Positions 28,641 through 39,053 of a DNA stretch of 64,000 bases are shown piece by piece. The position numbers and the translations under genes were made by a program. Position 1 is the first letter of the stretch. The number at the start of each line of letters is the position of its first letter. This DNA comes from Arthrobacter alpinus (GTDB lineage: Bacteria; Actinomycetota; Actinomycetes; Actinomycetales; Micrococcaceae): NCBI RefSeq assembly GCF_900105965.1, contig NZ_FNTV01000001.1, positions 3,658,001-3,722,000 on the forward strand, read 5' to 3'. The notes under the pieces were generated by a model. That model was not told where the DNA came from and searched no databases. It worked only from the letters and a program-made list of their open reading frames with translations.

Positions 28641-29621
28641 ATGGTTTCAGTTGCTGCCCAATGGTCCGGAATGTTTGCGATTCACGTTAATGAGGACGGT
28701 GCGCAGAGCTTCTCCAGACTGGACCCAAACGGGTATTTGCCACCCTTCACCGACAATCTGGCCAATCGGGCCGCCATGGCAGCTGGCATCCGCGCCTCTT
28801 GGCGCACCGGCGGTGGGACACTGACCATCGCAGGCCACGGCGCCGACGATTGCGCCCCTTACGATGTCCTGATCAACGGCGAACGCACGCACCGGCTGCC
28901 CGCCGTCGGCCTTCACCGCCACGAGGTTGACCTGACGAGGCTGGCACCCGACTCCCTTGTGCAGCTGTGGCTGCCCCACTATGGCGATTTCACCCTGAAG
29001 CAAGCAACGCTCGACGGCGCTTCCGTCACCAGTGCGGTGGAAGAGGGCCCGCGGTGGATCACCTACGGCAGTTCCATCACGCACTGCCAACAGGCCGACG
29101 GCCCTACCCAGGCGTGGCCCGCGCTCGTGGCCGCGGCCAATGGCTGGCAGCTCACCAGCCTGGGATTGGCGGGTGAGTGCCAACTTGATCCGGTCGTCGC
29201 GGACACGATTGCCCAAACTCCGGCCGATCTCATCTCCATGTGTGTTGGCATCAACAGCTACAACGCGTCTGTTTTCTCCGAGCGCAGCTATGGCCCTGCC
29301 CTGCAGGGTTTCATCAACACGATTCGCCGGGCCCACCCCGACGTGCCGCTGGTTGTCATCTCCCCAGTGTTGTCGCTGCCTCGCGAACACAAGATCAACG
29401 AGGTGGGCTGGACGCTAGCGCACTACCGTCAGGCCACGGCAGATGTGGTTGCTGTGTTCCAGGCCAGGGGAGACGCGAACCTGCACCTCATCGACGGAGC
29501 CACCGTGCTGACGGAGCAGGAGGCCTTGGACCGGCTTCCCGACACCCTCCACCCCGATACTGCCGGATACGCCATCATGGCAGAAAGGCTGGCGCCCCAG
29601 CTCGCAGCCGCACTCCTCTAA
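28641..29621 (+). CDS. SGNH/GDSL-family hydrolase
   Basis: Esterase-type protein (326 aa) with a beta-sandwich N-terminal half (about 1-125) and a C-terminal SGNH domain. The SGNH blocks are: ITYGSSITHC (block I, nucleophile Ser), LGLAGECQLD (block II Gly), CVGINSYN (block III Asn), and DTLHPDTAGYAIMAERL (block V Asp-x-x-His). There is no signal peptide, so it acts inside the cell. The two-domain layout matches GDSL enzymes acting on acetylated sugars. Its place right after a sialidase makes removal of O-acetyl groups from sialic acid plausible, but this is inference. Confidence 0.85.
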   Translation: MVSVAAQWSGMFAIHVNEDGAQSFSRLDPNGYLPPFTDNLANRAAMAAGIRASWRTGGGTLTIAGHGADDCAPYDVLINGERTHRLPAVGLHRHEVDLTRLAPDSLVQLWLPHYGDFTLKQATLDGASVTSAVEEGPRWITYGSSITHCQQADGPTQAWPALVAAANGWQLTSLGLAGECQLDPVVADTIAQTPADLISMCVGINSYNASVFSERSYGPALQGFINTIRRAHPDVPLVVISPVLSLPREHKINEVGWTLAHYRQATADVVAVFQARGDANLHLIDGATVLTEQEALDRLPDTLHPDTAGYAIMAERLAPQLAAALL

Positions 29622-29642
29622 TACAGTCCCTGTCGCAGCAAT

Positions 29643-29702
29643 GGCCGGTTTTCCCGGAACCCTTTCGCAAAAAAGTGCGATAGCGTTCCGGAAAAACCGG
29701 CC
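29643..29702. terminator. Nested palindrome between convergent genes
   Basis: Arms of 18 bases with one mismatch (29643-29660 and 29685-29702) enclose a TCGCA/TGCGA stem with an A-rich loop. It sits between the SGNH gene and the acyltransferase gene, both of which end here, and can fold on either strand. Confidence 0.65.
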
Positions 29703-29734
29703 GTATGTGATGCGGCGTCTGAGGGTGCTTGTTG

Positions 29735-31153
29735 TTACAAGCCCAGTTCCGCCTCGAAGGAACCGGCGGAGAGCCTTGCCGAGACCGTTTGCAGGAACCG
29801 ACCGGCATCGGCGCCATCCACCAGGCGGTGGTCGTACGTCAGGCACAGGTACATCATGTTCCGGATCGCAATCACGTCCCCGCCGTCGGCGCCCGCAACA
29901 ACCATGGGCCGCTTCACGATGGCGCCAACACCCAGGATGCCGACCTGCGGCTGGTTGATGATGGGCGTGTCAAAGAGCGCACCCACCGAACCAATGTTGG
30001 TGATGGAGAACGTGCCTCCGTTGAGCTCCTCGGCCTTGATGGAGCCGTTGCGCGTGCGGGATGCAACGTCGGCAATCCCTGAGGCCAGGCCGGCAAGGTT
30101 CAGTGATCCTGCATCGCGCACCACCGGAACCATGAGCCCCTTCGGGGCGTCCACAGCAAACGCGAGGTGTTCGGCCCCATGGTAGGTGATGGTGCCCGCA
30201 GCCTCGTCGAATTCAGCGTTGAGCATGGGATGGACCTTCAGCGCCTCCGCCACTGCCTGGGCAATGAACGGCAGGAACGTCAGCTTCACGCCGTGAATCG
30301 CAGCAAACTGGCCCTTGGTCCGTTCCCGCAGCCGCACGATCGCGGTCACGTCCACCTCGTGGACCTGTGTCAGCTGGGTGGAGGTGTTCAGGGATTCCCG
30401 CATGCGCGAGGCAATCACAGCCCGGATTCGAGGAGCCTTCACCACGGTCCCGCGGAGCGCGGCCGGTGCCGCGGCAGCAGCCTTGGCGGGCGCCGGAACG
30501 GGCACAACGGCCGCCGACGGCGTTGCAACAGTTGAAGCGGCTGCCTTCCTGACATCGTCTCCGCGGACTCGTCCGCCGACGCCGGTTCCTGCCACGGTGG
30601 CCAAGTCAACCTTGTGCTGGCGGGCGAGCCTGCGCACCAGGGGAGTGAAGTAGAGGCCGGGCGTCTTGACCTCGACAGGCTCGACCACCGGCGGAGCCGG
30701 GGTTTCCGTAGGCGACGTCAGGGAGGCCGAGGCCGCCCGCGGCCGATTGGCCGGAAAGTCCCCAAGAGCTCCCTCTGCTCGCAAGCTCGCAGCGGGGCCC
30801 TCGCTCTCGGGGCCCTCGCTCTCGGGGCCCCTGCCGAGGGAATCCCGGTCCGCCGGGGGTGCGACCGTCGCCGCCGGGGTCTCGACAGGCTCGACCACCG
30901 GTGTCTCCGCCGCCGATTCTGCCGCGATGGTGGCCAGAACCGAGCCGATCTCAGCGATTTGGTCCTCGGGCACCATGATGCTCGTCAGGATGCCGGCGAA
31001 CGGGGAGGGGATTTCGGTGTCTACTTTGTCCGTGGACACCTCCACGAGTGGCTCGTCGATGGAGACAAGATCGCCTACGGCCTTCAGCCAGCGGGTGACG
31101 GTGCCTTCGGTGACGCTTTCACCCAGGGCTGGAAGCAGTACGGAATCAGGCAT
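29735..31153 (-). CDS. Dihydrolipoamide acyltransferase (E2) of a 2-oxoacid dehydrogenase
   Basis: E2 core of a 2-oxoacid dehydrogenase complex (472 aa). One lipoyl domain (1-75; ESVTEGTVTRWLK, lipoylated Lys in STDKVDTEI), a long Pro/Ala/Glu linker (about 80-165), a peripheral-subunit-binding domain (TPLVRRLARQHKVDLATVAGTGVGGRVRGDDV) and a catalytic domain ending in the active-site TYDHRLVDGADAGRFL. Housekeeping actinobacterial E2 proteins usually have two lipoyl domains; this one has one. Its start overlaps the allantoinase stop by 8 bases, so it is the last gene of the glyoxylate/allantoin operon. No E1 or E3 is adjacent; the homodimeric E1 gene lies 18 kb away. Pyruvate is the likely substrate, with branched or other 2-oxoacids possible. 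Confidence 0.88.
   Translation of the reverse strand: MPDSVLLPALGESVTEGTVTRWLKAVGDLVSIDEPLVEVSTDKVDTEIPSPFAGILTSIMVPEDQIAEIGSVLATIAAESAAETPVVEPVETPAATVAPPADRDSLGRGPESEGPESEGPAASLRAEGALGDFPANRPRAASASLTSPTETPAPPVVEPVEVKTPGLYFTPLVRRLARQHKVDLATVAGTGVGGRVRGDDVRKAAASTVATPSAAVVPVPAPAKAAAAAPAALRGTVVKAPRIRAVIASRMRESLNTSTQLTQVHEVDVTAIVRLRERTKGQFAAIHGVKLTFLPFIAQAVAEALKVHPMLNAEFDEAAGTITYHGAEHLAFAVDAPKGLMVPVVRDAGSLNLAGLASGIADVASRTRNGSIKAEELNGGTFSITNIGSVGALFDTPIINQPQVGILGVGAIVKRPMVVAGADGGDVIAIRNMMYLCLTYDHRLVDGADAGRFLQTVSARLSAGSFEAELGL
30671..30901 (-). repeat. Exact 21-nt direct repeats inside the E2 linker
   Basis: CTCGACAGGCTCGACCACCGG occurs at 30671-30691 and again at 30881-30901, exactly 210 bases apart and in the same reading frame, each encoding PVVEPVE on the coding strand. 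Between them is a 15-base tandem repeat (GGGGCCCTCGCTCTC, twice, near 30796-30830). The repeat resembles interspersed sequences I associate with Micrococcales genomes; that link is from memory and unchecked. Confidence 0.7.
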
Positions 31154-32537
31154 TGACCGGCCTGTCCACTGTGATCTCGCCGCGGCGCAGGAGCTTGCCT
31201 GTGGGCGTTTGGAAATCGACTTCCTGCCCGCGCAGGAAGGTGCGGCGGACCACGCCGGACAGTGCACGGCCGTCGTAGGGGGTGATCGGGTTCTTGTGCT
31301 TGAGCTTGGTGACGTCAACGACGAAGGCGTCGTCGGCGGCAAAGACGGCGAAGTCGGCGTCGTAGCCGGGGGCCAGCTTGCCCTTCTTGTGCAGGCCCAC
31401 GAGCTCAGCCGGGGCGGTGGACATCCACTGGATGACCTGTTCCAGGGCGATGCCGCGGTGGCGTGCCTCGGACCAGATCAGTGACAGGCCCAGCTGAAGC
31501 GAGGAAACCCCGCCCCAGGCGACGGCGAAGTCGCCGTTTTCCAGGTCTTTCAAGTCCAGGGTGCTGGGGGAGTGGTCGGTGACGATGCAGTCGATGGTGC
31601 CGTCCTGGAGTCCCTCCCACAACTTCTCGCGGTTGGAGGCTTCGCGGATGGGCGGGCAGCACTTGTAGGCGGTGCCGCCGTCGGGGATTTCCTCGGCCAT
31701 GAGCGTCAGGTAGTGCGGGCACGTTTCCACTGTCAGGCGGACACCGTCGCGGCGGGCGCTGGCAATCATGGGCAGCGCGTCGGAGGAGCTCAGGTGCAGG
31801 ATGTGGGCGCGGGCGCCGGTCCAGCGGGCCCGTTCAATGACCTCGGCGATGGCCAGGTTCTCGGCACCGCGGGGGCGTGAGGCCAGGAACTTGTCGTAGT
31901 GGTCGCCGGCCGCCGTGGGGGCACGGTCGATGGCGCGGGAATCCTCGGCGTGGACAATCATGATCGAGTCGAAGGACTTCAGCTCGGCCATGTCGGCTTC
32001 CATCTCGTCCGCGTCGAGCGGCGGGAATTCATCCACGCCTGAGTGGAGCAGGAAGCACTTGAAGCCGAAGACGCCGTCGTCGTGCAGGGGGCGCAGGTCC
32101 GCCTTGTTGCCGGGGATGGCACCGCCCCAGAAGCCGACGTCGACGAAGGCCTGGTCAAGCGCCACGCTGCGCTTCAACTCAAGGGCTGCAACGTTGGTGG
32201 TGGCCGGAATGCTGTTCAGGGGCATGTCGATGACGGTGGTGACACCGCCGGCCGCGGCTGCGCGGGTGGCGGAGGCAAAGCCCTCCCAGTCCGTGCGGCC
32301 GGGCTCGTTGATGTGCACGTGGCTGTCCACGAGACCCGGGATGAGGGTTTCATCGTCAGCCAACTCAATGACCTGGTGACCCTGGAGGTTGTTGCCAAGC
32401 GGCTCAAGGGCAATGACGACGCCGTCACGGACACCCACTTCGCGCGGCACAATTCCGGCGGTGGTGAGCACTCGCTGGCCGCGGAATACGAGGTCAAAAA
32501 TTCCGCCGTGGGGGGCGTTTTCTTCGGTGCTAGACAT
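31146..32537 (-). CDS. allB: Allantoinase
   Basis: Opens the hydantoin ring of allantoin to give allantoate (463 aa). It is a cyclic amidohydrolase: metal motif [17 protein letters not shown] (His73, His75), carbamylated-Lys region [16 protein letters not shown], metal His in MIVHAEDS and [28 protein letters not shown], and the metal Asp in [10 protein letters not shown]. Residues around HINEPG and TDHSPS fit allantoinase better than dihydropyrimidinase. Start ATG 32537 overlaps the glycerate kinase stop by 8 bases and its own stop overlaps the E2 start, so it is translationally coupled on both sides in the hyi-glxR-gcl-glxK-allB-E2 operon. Confidence 0.95.
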   Translation of the reverse strand: MSSTEENAPHGGIFDLVFRGQRVLTTAGIVPREVGVRDGVVIALEPLGNNLQGHQVIELADDETLIPGLVDSHVHINEPGRTDWEGFASATRAAAAGGVTTVIDMPLNSIPATTNVAALELKRSVALDQAFVDVGFWGGAIPGNKADLRPLHDDGVFGFKCFLLHSGVDEFPPLDADEMEADMAELKSFDSIMIVHAEDSRAIDRAPTAAGDHYDKFLASRPRGAENLAIAEVIERARWTGARAHILHLSSSDALPMIASARRDGVRLTVETCPHYLTLMAEEIPDGGTAYKCCPPIREASNREKLWEGLQDGTIDCIVTDHSPSTLDLKDLENGDFAVAWGGVSSLQLGLSLIWSEARHRGIALEQVIQWMSTAPAELVGLHKKGKLAPGYDADFAVFAADDAFVVDVTKLKHKNPITPYDGRALSGVVRRTFLRGQEVDFQTPTGKLLRRGEITVDRPVNA

Positions 32538-33687
32538 GGGAAATCTCCTTTTCTTGGCCGGCGCGGGCCAGCCCCGAGCCAATGGTGGCTCCGATCTGGG
32601 CGAGCAGGGTGCCGGCGTTCTTCATGCAAAGGTTGGTGTCGGGTTCAATATCTGTCAAGGCGTGCGTGCTGGCAAAGCCGGCGTCGGCCAGGGTGTTGGC
32701 ATCCAAAGTGGTGCGGCCGCAAACGGCGACCACGGGAACACCGGAGGCCCGGGCAGCGGCGCCCACGCCCATGGGGGCCTTCCCGAAGAGGCTCTGCTCG
32801 TCGAGGCTGCCTTCACCGGTGATGACCAGGCCAGCCCCGTGGAGCCGCTCCGCCAGACCGGTCAGGCCCAACACAACGTCAATGCCTGAGCGCCGCTTGG
32901 CGCTCAGTACTGCGAGAGCCGCATAGCCGGTGCCGCCGGCGGCGCCGGCTCCGGGTGCGTCAATGGCGTCCACGGCGGCGGTGCCGAGGGCGTTGGCCAT
33001 GATCCTAAAATACCGTTCAAGCGCGTTTTCCAGGTGGGCGACGTGTTCCGGGGTTGCACCCTTTTGTGGTCCAAAAATGGCGGCCGCGCCTTCGGGGCCC
33101 AGCAGCGGGTTGTCCACGTCGCTGGCCAGGGTGAAGGTGACCCCGCCCAGACGCTTGTCCAGGCCAGTGACATCGATGTTCGTCACCCTGGAGAGGGCAC
33201 CGCCGCCGGGCGGCAGGTGCTTGCCGGTTGCGTCCTTGAACGTGACGCCCAGGGCTGCGAGCATTCCTGCCCCGCCGTCGGTGGACGCGCTGCCGCCCAC
33301 GCCCAGCACAATGTCCGTGCAGCCGTGGTCTAGTGCGGCACTGACCAACTGGCCGGTGCCGTACGTAGATGCGGCAAGAGGAGCCAGCCGGCCGTCTGGC
33401 AGGACCGCCAGCCCGGAGGCCGACGCCATCTCAATGACGGCGACCTCCCCGCGGACGGCGAACTCGGCTAGCACAGCCTCGCCGGTGGGTCCCTGCACCG
33501 TCGCATCAACCCGCGTGAATCCTGCGGCGACGACGGCGTCAATGGTGCCCTCACCGCCGTCGGCCACTGGCATCAGCTCAATGTCCAACTTCGGGTAGGC
33601 GGAGCGCAGGCCCTCCGCCAGGTGCCGGGCTACTTCCGGGGCCGAGAGCGACCCTTTGAACTTGTCCGGTGCGAGGATGACCCGCAT
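32530..33687 (-). CDS. glxK: Glycerate kinase
   Basis: Phosphorylates D-glycerate made from tartronate semialdehyde, the exit of the glycerate pathway into glycolysis (385 aa; GlxK/GarK class, E. coli 381). Typical parts: [17 protein letters not shown] at the start, [69 protein letters not shown], and [25 protein letters not shown] near the end. Start ATG 33687 lies four bases after the original gcl stop. Because of the gcl frameshift the frame of this gene is open upstream into gcl, so a 981-residue fusion can be read; the true gene is taken from ATG 33687. Confidence 0.93.
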   Translation of the reverse strand: MRVILAPDKFKGSLSAPEVARHLAEGLRSAYPKLDIELMPVADGGEGTIDAVVAAGFTRVDATVQGPTGEAVLAEFAVRGEVAVIEMASASGLAVLPDGRLAPLAASTYGTGQLVSAALDHGCTDIVLGVGGSASTDGGAGMLAALGVTFKDATGKHLPPGGGALSRVTNIDVTGLDKRLGGVTFTLASDVDNPLLGPEGAAAIFGPQKGATPEHVAHLENALERYFRIMANALGTAAVDAIDAPGAGAAGGTGYAALAVLSAKRRSGIDVVLGLTGLAERLHGAGLVITGEGSLDEQSLFGKAPMGVGAAARASGVPVVAVCGRTTLDANTLADAGFASTHALTDIEPDTNLCMKNAGTLLAQIGATIGSGLARAGQEKEISHV

Positions 33688-33691
33688 CTTG

Positions 33692-35475
<1,784 letters not shown>

Positions 35476-35538
35476 TGTGTGCTCCTTGAAAGTCTGTGGT
35501 GGGTGGCCCTGATGGGCCGGTGCTGCCTGGGGAATGGG

Positions 35539-36417
35539 TTACTTGCGCCCGGAGAGTGCCGCGGCCTGCTTGAAGAGGCCGGAGTGGTCAAGGGCGCCGT
35601 CGCCCTGGGCCACCATGGCGGAGACGAGCTGTGCCACGGCTGCGCCGAGGGGGACGGTGACGCCGGCCTCGCGTGCTGCTGCGGTGACAATGCCGAGGTC
35701 CTTGTTGTGCAGGGCCAGGCGGAATCCGGGGTCGAAGTTGCGATCGAGCATCTTCTGGCCCTTCTGGTCAAGAACCTTGGAGCCGGCCAGGCCGCCGCCG
35801 AGGACCTTCAGTGCTGCGACGGTGTCGACGCCGTAGGCCTCAAGGAAGACGATTGCCTCGGAGAGGGCCTGGATGTTCACTGCCACGATCAGCTGGTTGG
35901 CTGCCTTGACTGTTTGGCCTGAGCCGGAGGGGCCCACGTGGACGATGGTCTTGCCCACTGCGTTGAGCACTTCGCCGGCGTCGGTGAAATCTTTTGCTTC
36001 GCCGCCGACCATGATGGACAAAACGCCGTCAATGGCGCCCTGTTCGCCACCGGAAACCGGGGCGTCGAGAGGGCGGATGCCCGCTGCAACGGCGTCGGCG
36101 GAGAGGCGCTTGGCCACATCGGGGCGGATGGAGCTGGCATCGATCCAGAGGGCACCCTTGCGGGCGTTGGCGAAAACGCCGTCGGCGCCGCTGACAACTG
36201 CCTCAACGTCGGGGGAGTCCGGAACCATGGTGATGATTGCGTCGGCGTCCTTGACGGCGTCGGCGATGCTCGTGCCGCCCTGGCCGCCTGCGGCAACCAG
36301 CTTGTCAATGGCGCCCTGGCTGCGGTTGAAACCGGTCACCGTGTGGCCGGCCTTGACCAGGTTGACTGCCATGGGCAGGCCCATGATTCCGAGACCGATA
36401 ACTGCAACGTTTGTCAT
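35539..36417 (-). CDS. glxR: 2-hydroxy-3-oxopropionate (tartronate semialdehyde) reductase
   Basis: NAD(P)H-dependent beta-hydroxyacid dehydrogenase reducing tartronate semialdehyde to glycerate (292 aa). The Rossmann start IGLGIMGLPMAVNLVKAGHTVTGFNR binds the cofactor, DAPVSGGEQGAIDGVLSIMVGG is the substrate loop, and GSGQTVKAANQLIVA contains the catalytic Lys. These match GlxR/GarR. Start ATG 36417 is chosen over the 36567 frame because the first 50 residues of the longer frame are out-of-frame hyi sequence. It lies between hyi and gcl in the same direction. Confidence 0.95.
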   Translation of the reverse strand: MTNVAVIGLGIMGLPMAVNLVKAGHTVTGFNRSQGAIDKLVAAGGQGGTSIADAVKDADAIITMVPDSPDVEAVVSGADGVFANARKGALWIDASSIRPDVAKRLSADAVAAGIRPLDAPVSGGEQGAIDGVLSIMVGGEAKDFTDAGEVLNAVGKTIVHVGPSGSGQTVKAANQLIVAVNIQALSEAIVFLEAYGVDTVAALKVLGGGLAGSKVLDQKGQKMLDRNFDPGFRLALHNKDLGIVTAAAREAGVTVPLGAAVAQLVSAMVAQGDGALDHSGLFKQAAALSGRK

Positions 36418-36461
36418 GATGAATCCTTTGCGAGAAGTAAATGTGTTGGGACGGAAGCCGG

Positions 36462-37253
36462 TTAGGCGGGCTGGCGGATGGCCCAGGTGAAGGCTTCGGC
36501 AGCGGGGGCCTTGTATTCGAGACCGATCGCCCCGGTGTAGCCAAGTTCGCGGCTGCGGCTGATCCACTCGCCGAGAGGAAGTTCGCCCGTGCCGGGTGCG
36601 CCGCGGCCGGGGTTGTCGGCAATCTGGATGTGCCCGAAGTCCTTGGCGTGCTGTTCAATGACTGCCGCCACGTCGTCGCCGTTGACGGCCAAGTGGTAGA
36701 AATCTGCCAGCAGCTTGACGTTCTCCACCCCGGCCGCCTGGGTCTTGGCGATAACGGACAGTGCGTCCGCGGCCGTCTTGAGGGGGTAGGCAGGGGCTCC
36801 GGAGACCGGTTCCAGAAGGACAGTTCCTCCGATGGCTGCGATGCCGCGGGCGGCTGCAACCAGGTTCTCCACGGCCAGGGCGTCCTGGGCTGCGGGGTGC
36901 TGCCCATCCTGGCGGTTGCCATAGAGGGCGTTGAAGGCCTTGCAGCCCAGGCGCTCGCCGATTCCTGCGACAACGGCGATGTTGTCCTTGAATTCGGCTT
37001 CACGTCCAATCCAGGAGACCAGTCCGCGGTCGCCTGCCGGCATGTCGCCTGCGTTGAAGTTCAGGCCCGTCAGTTGTACGCCGGCGTCGGTGATGGAGCG
37101 CTCGAAGGCGGTGAGCTCGGCATCGCCGGGAACGGAGCTGGCGAAGGGCCACCAGAATTCGACGGCGTCAAAGCCGGCGGCCTTGGCCGCGGCCGCACGC
37201 TCCAACAGGGGCAGCTCCGTCAGGAGGATGGAGCAATTCACTGTGTACGTCAT
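36462..37253 (-). CDS. hyi: Hydroxypyruvate isomerase
   Basis: Interconverts hydroxypyruvate and tartronate semialdehyde (263 aa; xylose-isomerase-like TIM barrel). Family blocks: VNCSILLTELPLLERAAAAKAAGFDAVEFWWPF, LNFNAGDMPAGDRGLVS (glyoxylate-pathway Hyi signature), FNALYGNR, LLEPVSGAPAYPLKTAADAL (metal Glu), KLLADFYHLAVNGDD, HIQIADNPGRGAPGTGELPLGEWI (His, Asp and substrate residues), and IGLEYKAP (metal Glu). First gene of the operon hyi-glxR-gcl-glxK-allB-E2, with a strong promoter and two operator-like sites directly upstream. Confidence 0.94.
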   Translation of the reverse strand: MTYTVNCSILLTELPLLERAAAAKAAGFDAVEFWWPFASSVPGDAELTAFERSITDAGVQLTGLNFNAGDMPAGDRGLVSWIGREAEFKDNIAVVAGIGERLGCKAFNALYGNRQDGQHPAAQDALAVENLVAAARGIAAIGGTVLLEPVSGAPAYPLKTAADALSVIAKTQAAGVENVKLLADFYHLAVNGDDVAAVIEQHAKDFGHIQIADNPGRGAPGTGELPLGEWISRSRELGYTGAIGLEYKAPAAEAFTWAIRQPA

Positions 37254-37304
37254 CTCAAGATCCTTCCAGGGGAACGTCTATGTTCCGTGTGCTTCATTCC
37301 ACAT

Positions 37305-37369
37305 TTTCACTTCATGGAATTTAGTTTCTGCTTTATGAAAAGTTTAGGCAAGGTCCGGTCAGTAGTCAA
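37305..37369 (-). promoter_or_regulatory. hyi-operon promoter with two operator dyads 21 bp apart
   Basis: On the minus strand TTGACT (37369-37364), a 17-base spacer and TAAACT (37346-37341) form a strong promoter; the transcript should begin near 37334. A perfect TTYCRYNNNRYGRAA dyad lies at 37305-37319 (centre about +23). A second with one mismatch lies at 37326-37340 over the start site; the centres are exactly 21 bp apart. An inverted repeat GGAAC-N6-GTTCC (37271-37286) lies further downstream. The layout predicts repression by a regulator dimer pair. Confidence 0.7.
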
Positions 37370-37400
37370 GGGGGATTGGCGCATGGGAGTGGTGGCCGAC

Positions 37401-37441
37401 ACAAAAGGCGCCCCGTCCGGCTTTTCGCAGCCGTGGGACGG
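37401..37441 (-). terminator. Terminator after the AAA ATPase gene
   Basis: On the minus strand a stem of CCGTCC/GGACGG with an inner GGCT/AGCC (37413-37441) is followed by GGCGCC and a TTTT run (37406-37401). It separates the ATPase gene from the hyi promoter. Confidence 0.55.
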
Positions 37442-37486
37442 GCACAAAAAGCGGCAACGGGCGCCGTGAGTTCAATGGCGCGGCGC

Positions 37487-38875
37487 TTAGCTGCCGGAGT
37501 TGGTGCTGCTGCCCAGCAGGCTTCGGGTGAGGGCAGCGCCGTCGTCCATGAGCTGATTCACGGCGACGGCCAGGTGGGAATCGCTGGGATCTTCCCCCGC
37601 CAACGACGCCGCCACCACGGCCCGCCGCATCAGTTCCTTGGCCAGAGAGGCGGTGGTGCCGGCCGTCTGCGCGGCAGCTGCCTCGAGCGCGGACGGTGAA
37701 AAGGCGAGCTCGCACGAATAGAGCTGCAATAGTTCCACGCGTTCAGGTTCAGAGGGCAGTGGGATCTCCACCGCCAAATCCACCCGGCCGGGACGCTGGG
37801 CCAGTGCCCGCTCCAGCATGTCAACGCGGTTGGTGGTCAGGACAAAAGCAACGTCGGAATCGCTGTCCAGTCCGTCCATGGCGTCGAGGACCTCAAATAG
37901 CAGTGGCTGTGGACCGTTCCCAAAGCTCCTGTCCTCGGCGATCAGGTCGCAATCCTCGAGCACCACGATGGCCGGCGCCAGGGCTCGGGCCAGTTTGGCG
38001 GCCTCTGCGATGCGGGCCAGGGAGCCCCCGGACAGGAGAACCGCTGTTGTACCTGCGCTTTGGCTGAGCAGGTAGCGGACGGTGTGTGTTTTGCCCGTTC
38101 CCGGCGGACCATAGAGCAGCAGTCCCCGTTTGAGGTGCTGGCCGTGTGCCTGCAAAAACTGTGCCTGGCGCCCGATCCCCAAGGTGTGCTCTTCGACCCG
38201 GGTGAGGACGCCGTGGGGCAGGATGATGTCCGCACGTGACAGTTCGGGGCGGCGGATGAACGTCACCCCGCCCATGCTGGGTCCGTATTCACTGACCTGG
38301 AGTGAAATGACGTGGCCCTTGAACACGCTTTCGTGCTCCATCCGACGGCGTACCTCGGCCAGGAACTTGGCGGTGTCCGCCGGTGTTGCGGCAAGGACCT
38401 CAACGGTGGCGAATTGGCGGCCAAAGTTGGGCTTGGCCTCACGCTGGAGAACGGCCATGGCGGCGCCGGCATAGCTGAAAAGCCTTAGGCCCAACGCCAC
38501 CGTTTGGCGCTGCTTGTCCGGGCCCACCGGTTGGTTTGTAAAGTCCGGCTGAGCGAGCGGGAATGCCGCATGCATGTTGGCGTGCTGCACCATGTCGCTG
38601 AGGGACATGTGGTTGCGTTGATCGCCACCGCCGATGCCCACCAGGCGGGCGTTGGGGTCGCGGCTGGCGATGTTGTCCAACAGGATGTCCAAATCCGCCA
38701 ACCGGTGGGCGGGGATCTCCTCCACCACCACGGAGACTTCCTTGGGCGGGACGCCAAGATGGCGGCTCAGTGTCTGCAGCAGCTCATCGCCGCCCTTGAC
38801 CGGTTCAATGGTGGCCTGTGCCAAACGGACCAGCGTGCCAAAATCCTTGATGAACGTCCCCATATTTTCATCCAT
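37487..38875 (-). CDS. AAA-family ATPase, unknown target
   Basis: A 462-residue AAA ATPase. The N-terminal 230 residues are a domain I do not recognise. The ATPase core has Walker A GPPGTGKT (about 255-262), Walker B IVVLEDCDLI with Glu before Asp, sensor-1 FVLTTNRVD, and the arginine-finger region ALAQRPGRVDLAVEIPLP, so it is a hexameric remodelling-type ATPase similar in layout to ARC/FtsH-like chaperones but without protease or membrane parts. It is enclosed by terminators within the ureide region. TTGACA and TATGGA (18-base spacer) would start transcription near 38865, so translation may begin, leaderless, at the internal ATG 38863. Confidence 0.8.
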   Translation of the reverse strand: MDENMGTFIKDFGTLVRLAQATIEPVKGGDELLQTLSRHLGVPPKEVSVVVEEIPAHRLADLDILLDNIASRDPNARLVGIGGGDQRNHMSLSDMVQHANMHAAFPLAQPDFTNQPVGPDKQRQTVALGLRLFSYAGAAMAVLQREAKPNFGRQFATVEVLAATPADTAKFLAEVRRRMEHESVFKGHVISLQVSEYGPSMGGVTFIRRPELSRADIILPHGVLTRVEEHTLGIGRQAQFLQAHGQHLKRGLLLYGPPGTGKTHTVRYLLSQSAGTTAVLLSGGSLARIAEAAKLARALAPAIVVLEDCDLIAEDRSFGNGPQPLLFEVLDAMDGLDSDSDVAFVLTTNRVDMLERALAQRPGRVDLAVEIPLPSEPERVELLQLYSCELAFSPSALEAAAAQTAGTTASLAKELMRRAVVAASLAGEDPSDSHLAVAVNQLMDDGAALTRSLLGSSTNSGS

Positions 38876-38900
38876 ACGCTGACCATAACAGGGCTGTCAA
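38871..38900 (-). promoter_or_regulatory. Candidate promoter of the AAA ATPase gene
   Basis: Minus strand TTGACA (38900-38895), 18-base spacer, TATGGA (38876-38871). The predicted start falls about two bases before ATG 38863, suggesting a leaderless transcript that skips the first four codons of the longest frame. Confidence 0.45.
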
Positions 38901-38925
38901 CGCCTTCGCGTGGCACTGGACGGGC

Positions 38926-38993
38926 ACAAAAACGCCCGCCAGCGCTTTCCGAAACCCGATGACAAAGCGGGGTGTGGAAAGCGCCGGCGGGCG
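38926..38993 (-). terminator. Terminator of the mae-aceB-DUF6986-allE operon
   Basis: Arms of 18 bases with one mismatch (38933-38950 and 38976-38993) enclose a 25-base loop that can itself pair (CCCG/CGGG). On the minus strand they are followed by TTTTTG (38932-38926). A second hairpin (39005-39014 with 39036-39045) lies just before it, directly after the ureidoglycine aminohydrolase stop. Confidence 0.7.
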
Positions 38994-39053
38994 CCATATC
39001 CTTGCCGGCCCCACGCCGCAAGTAGTGGCGAGAGAGTGGGGCCGGAAAAGTTT

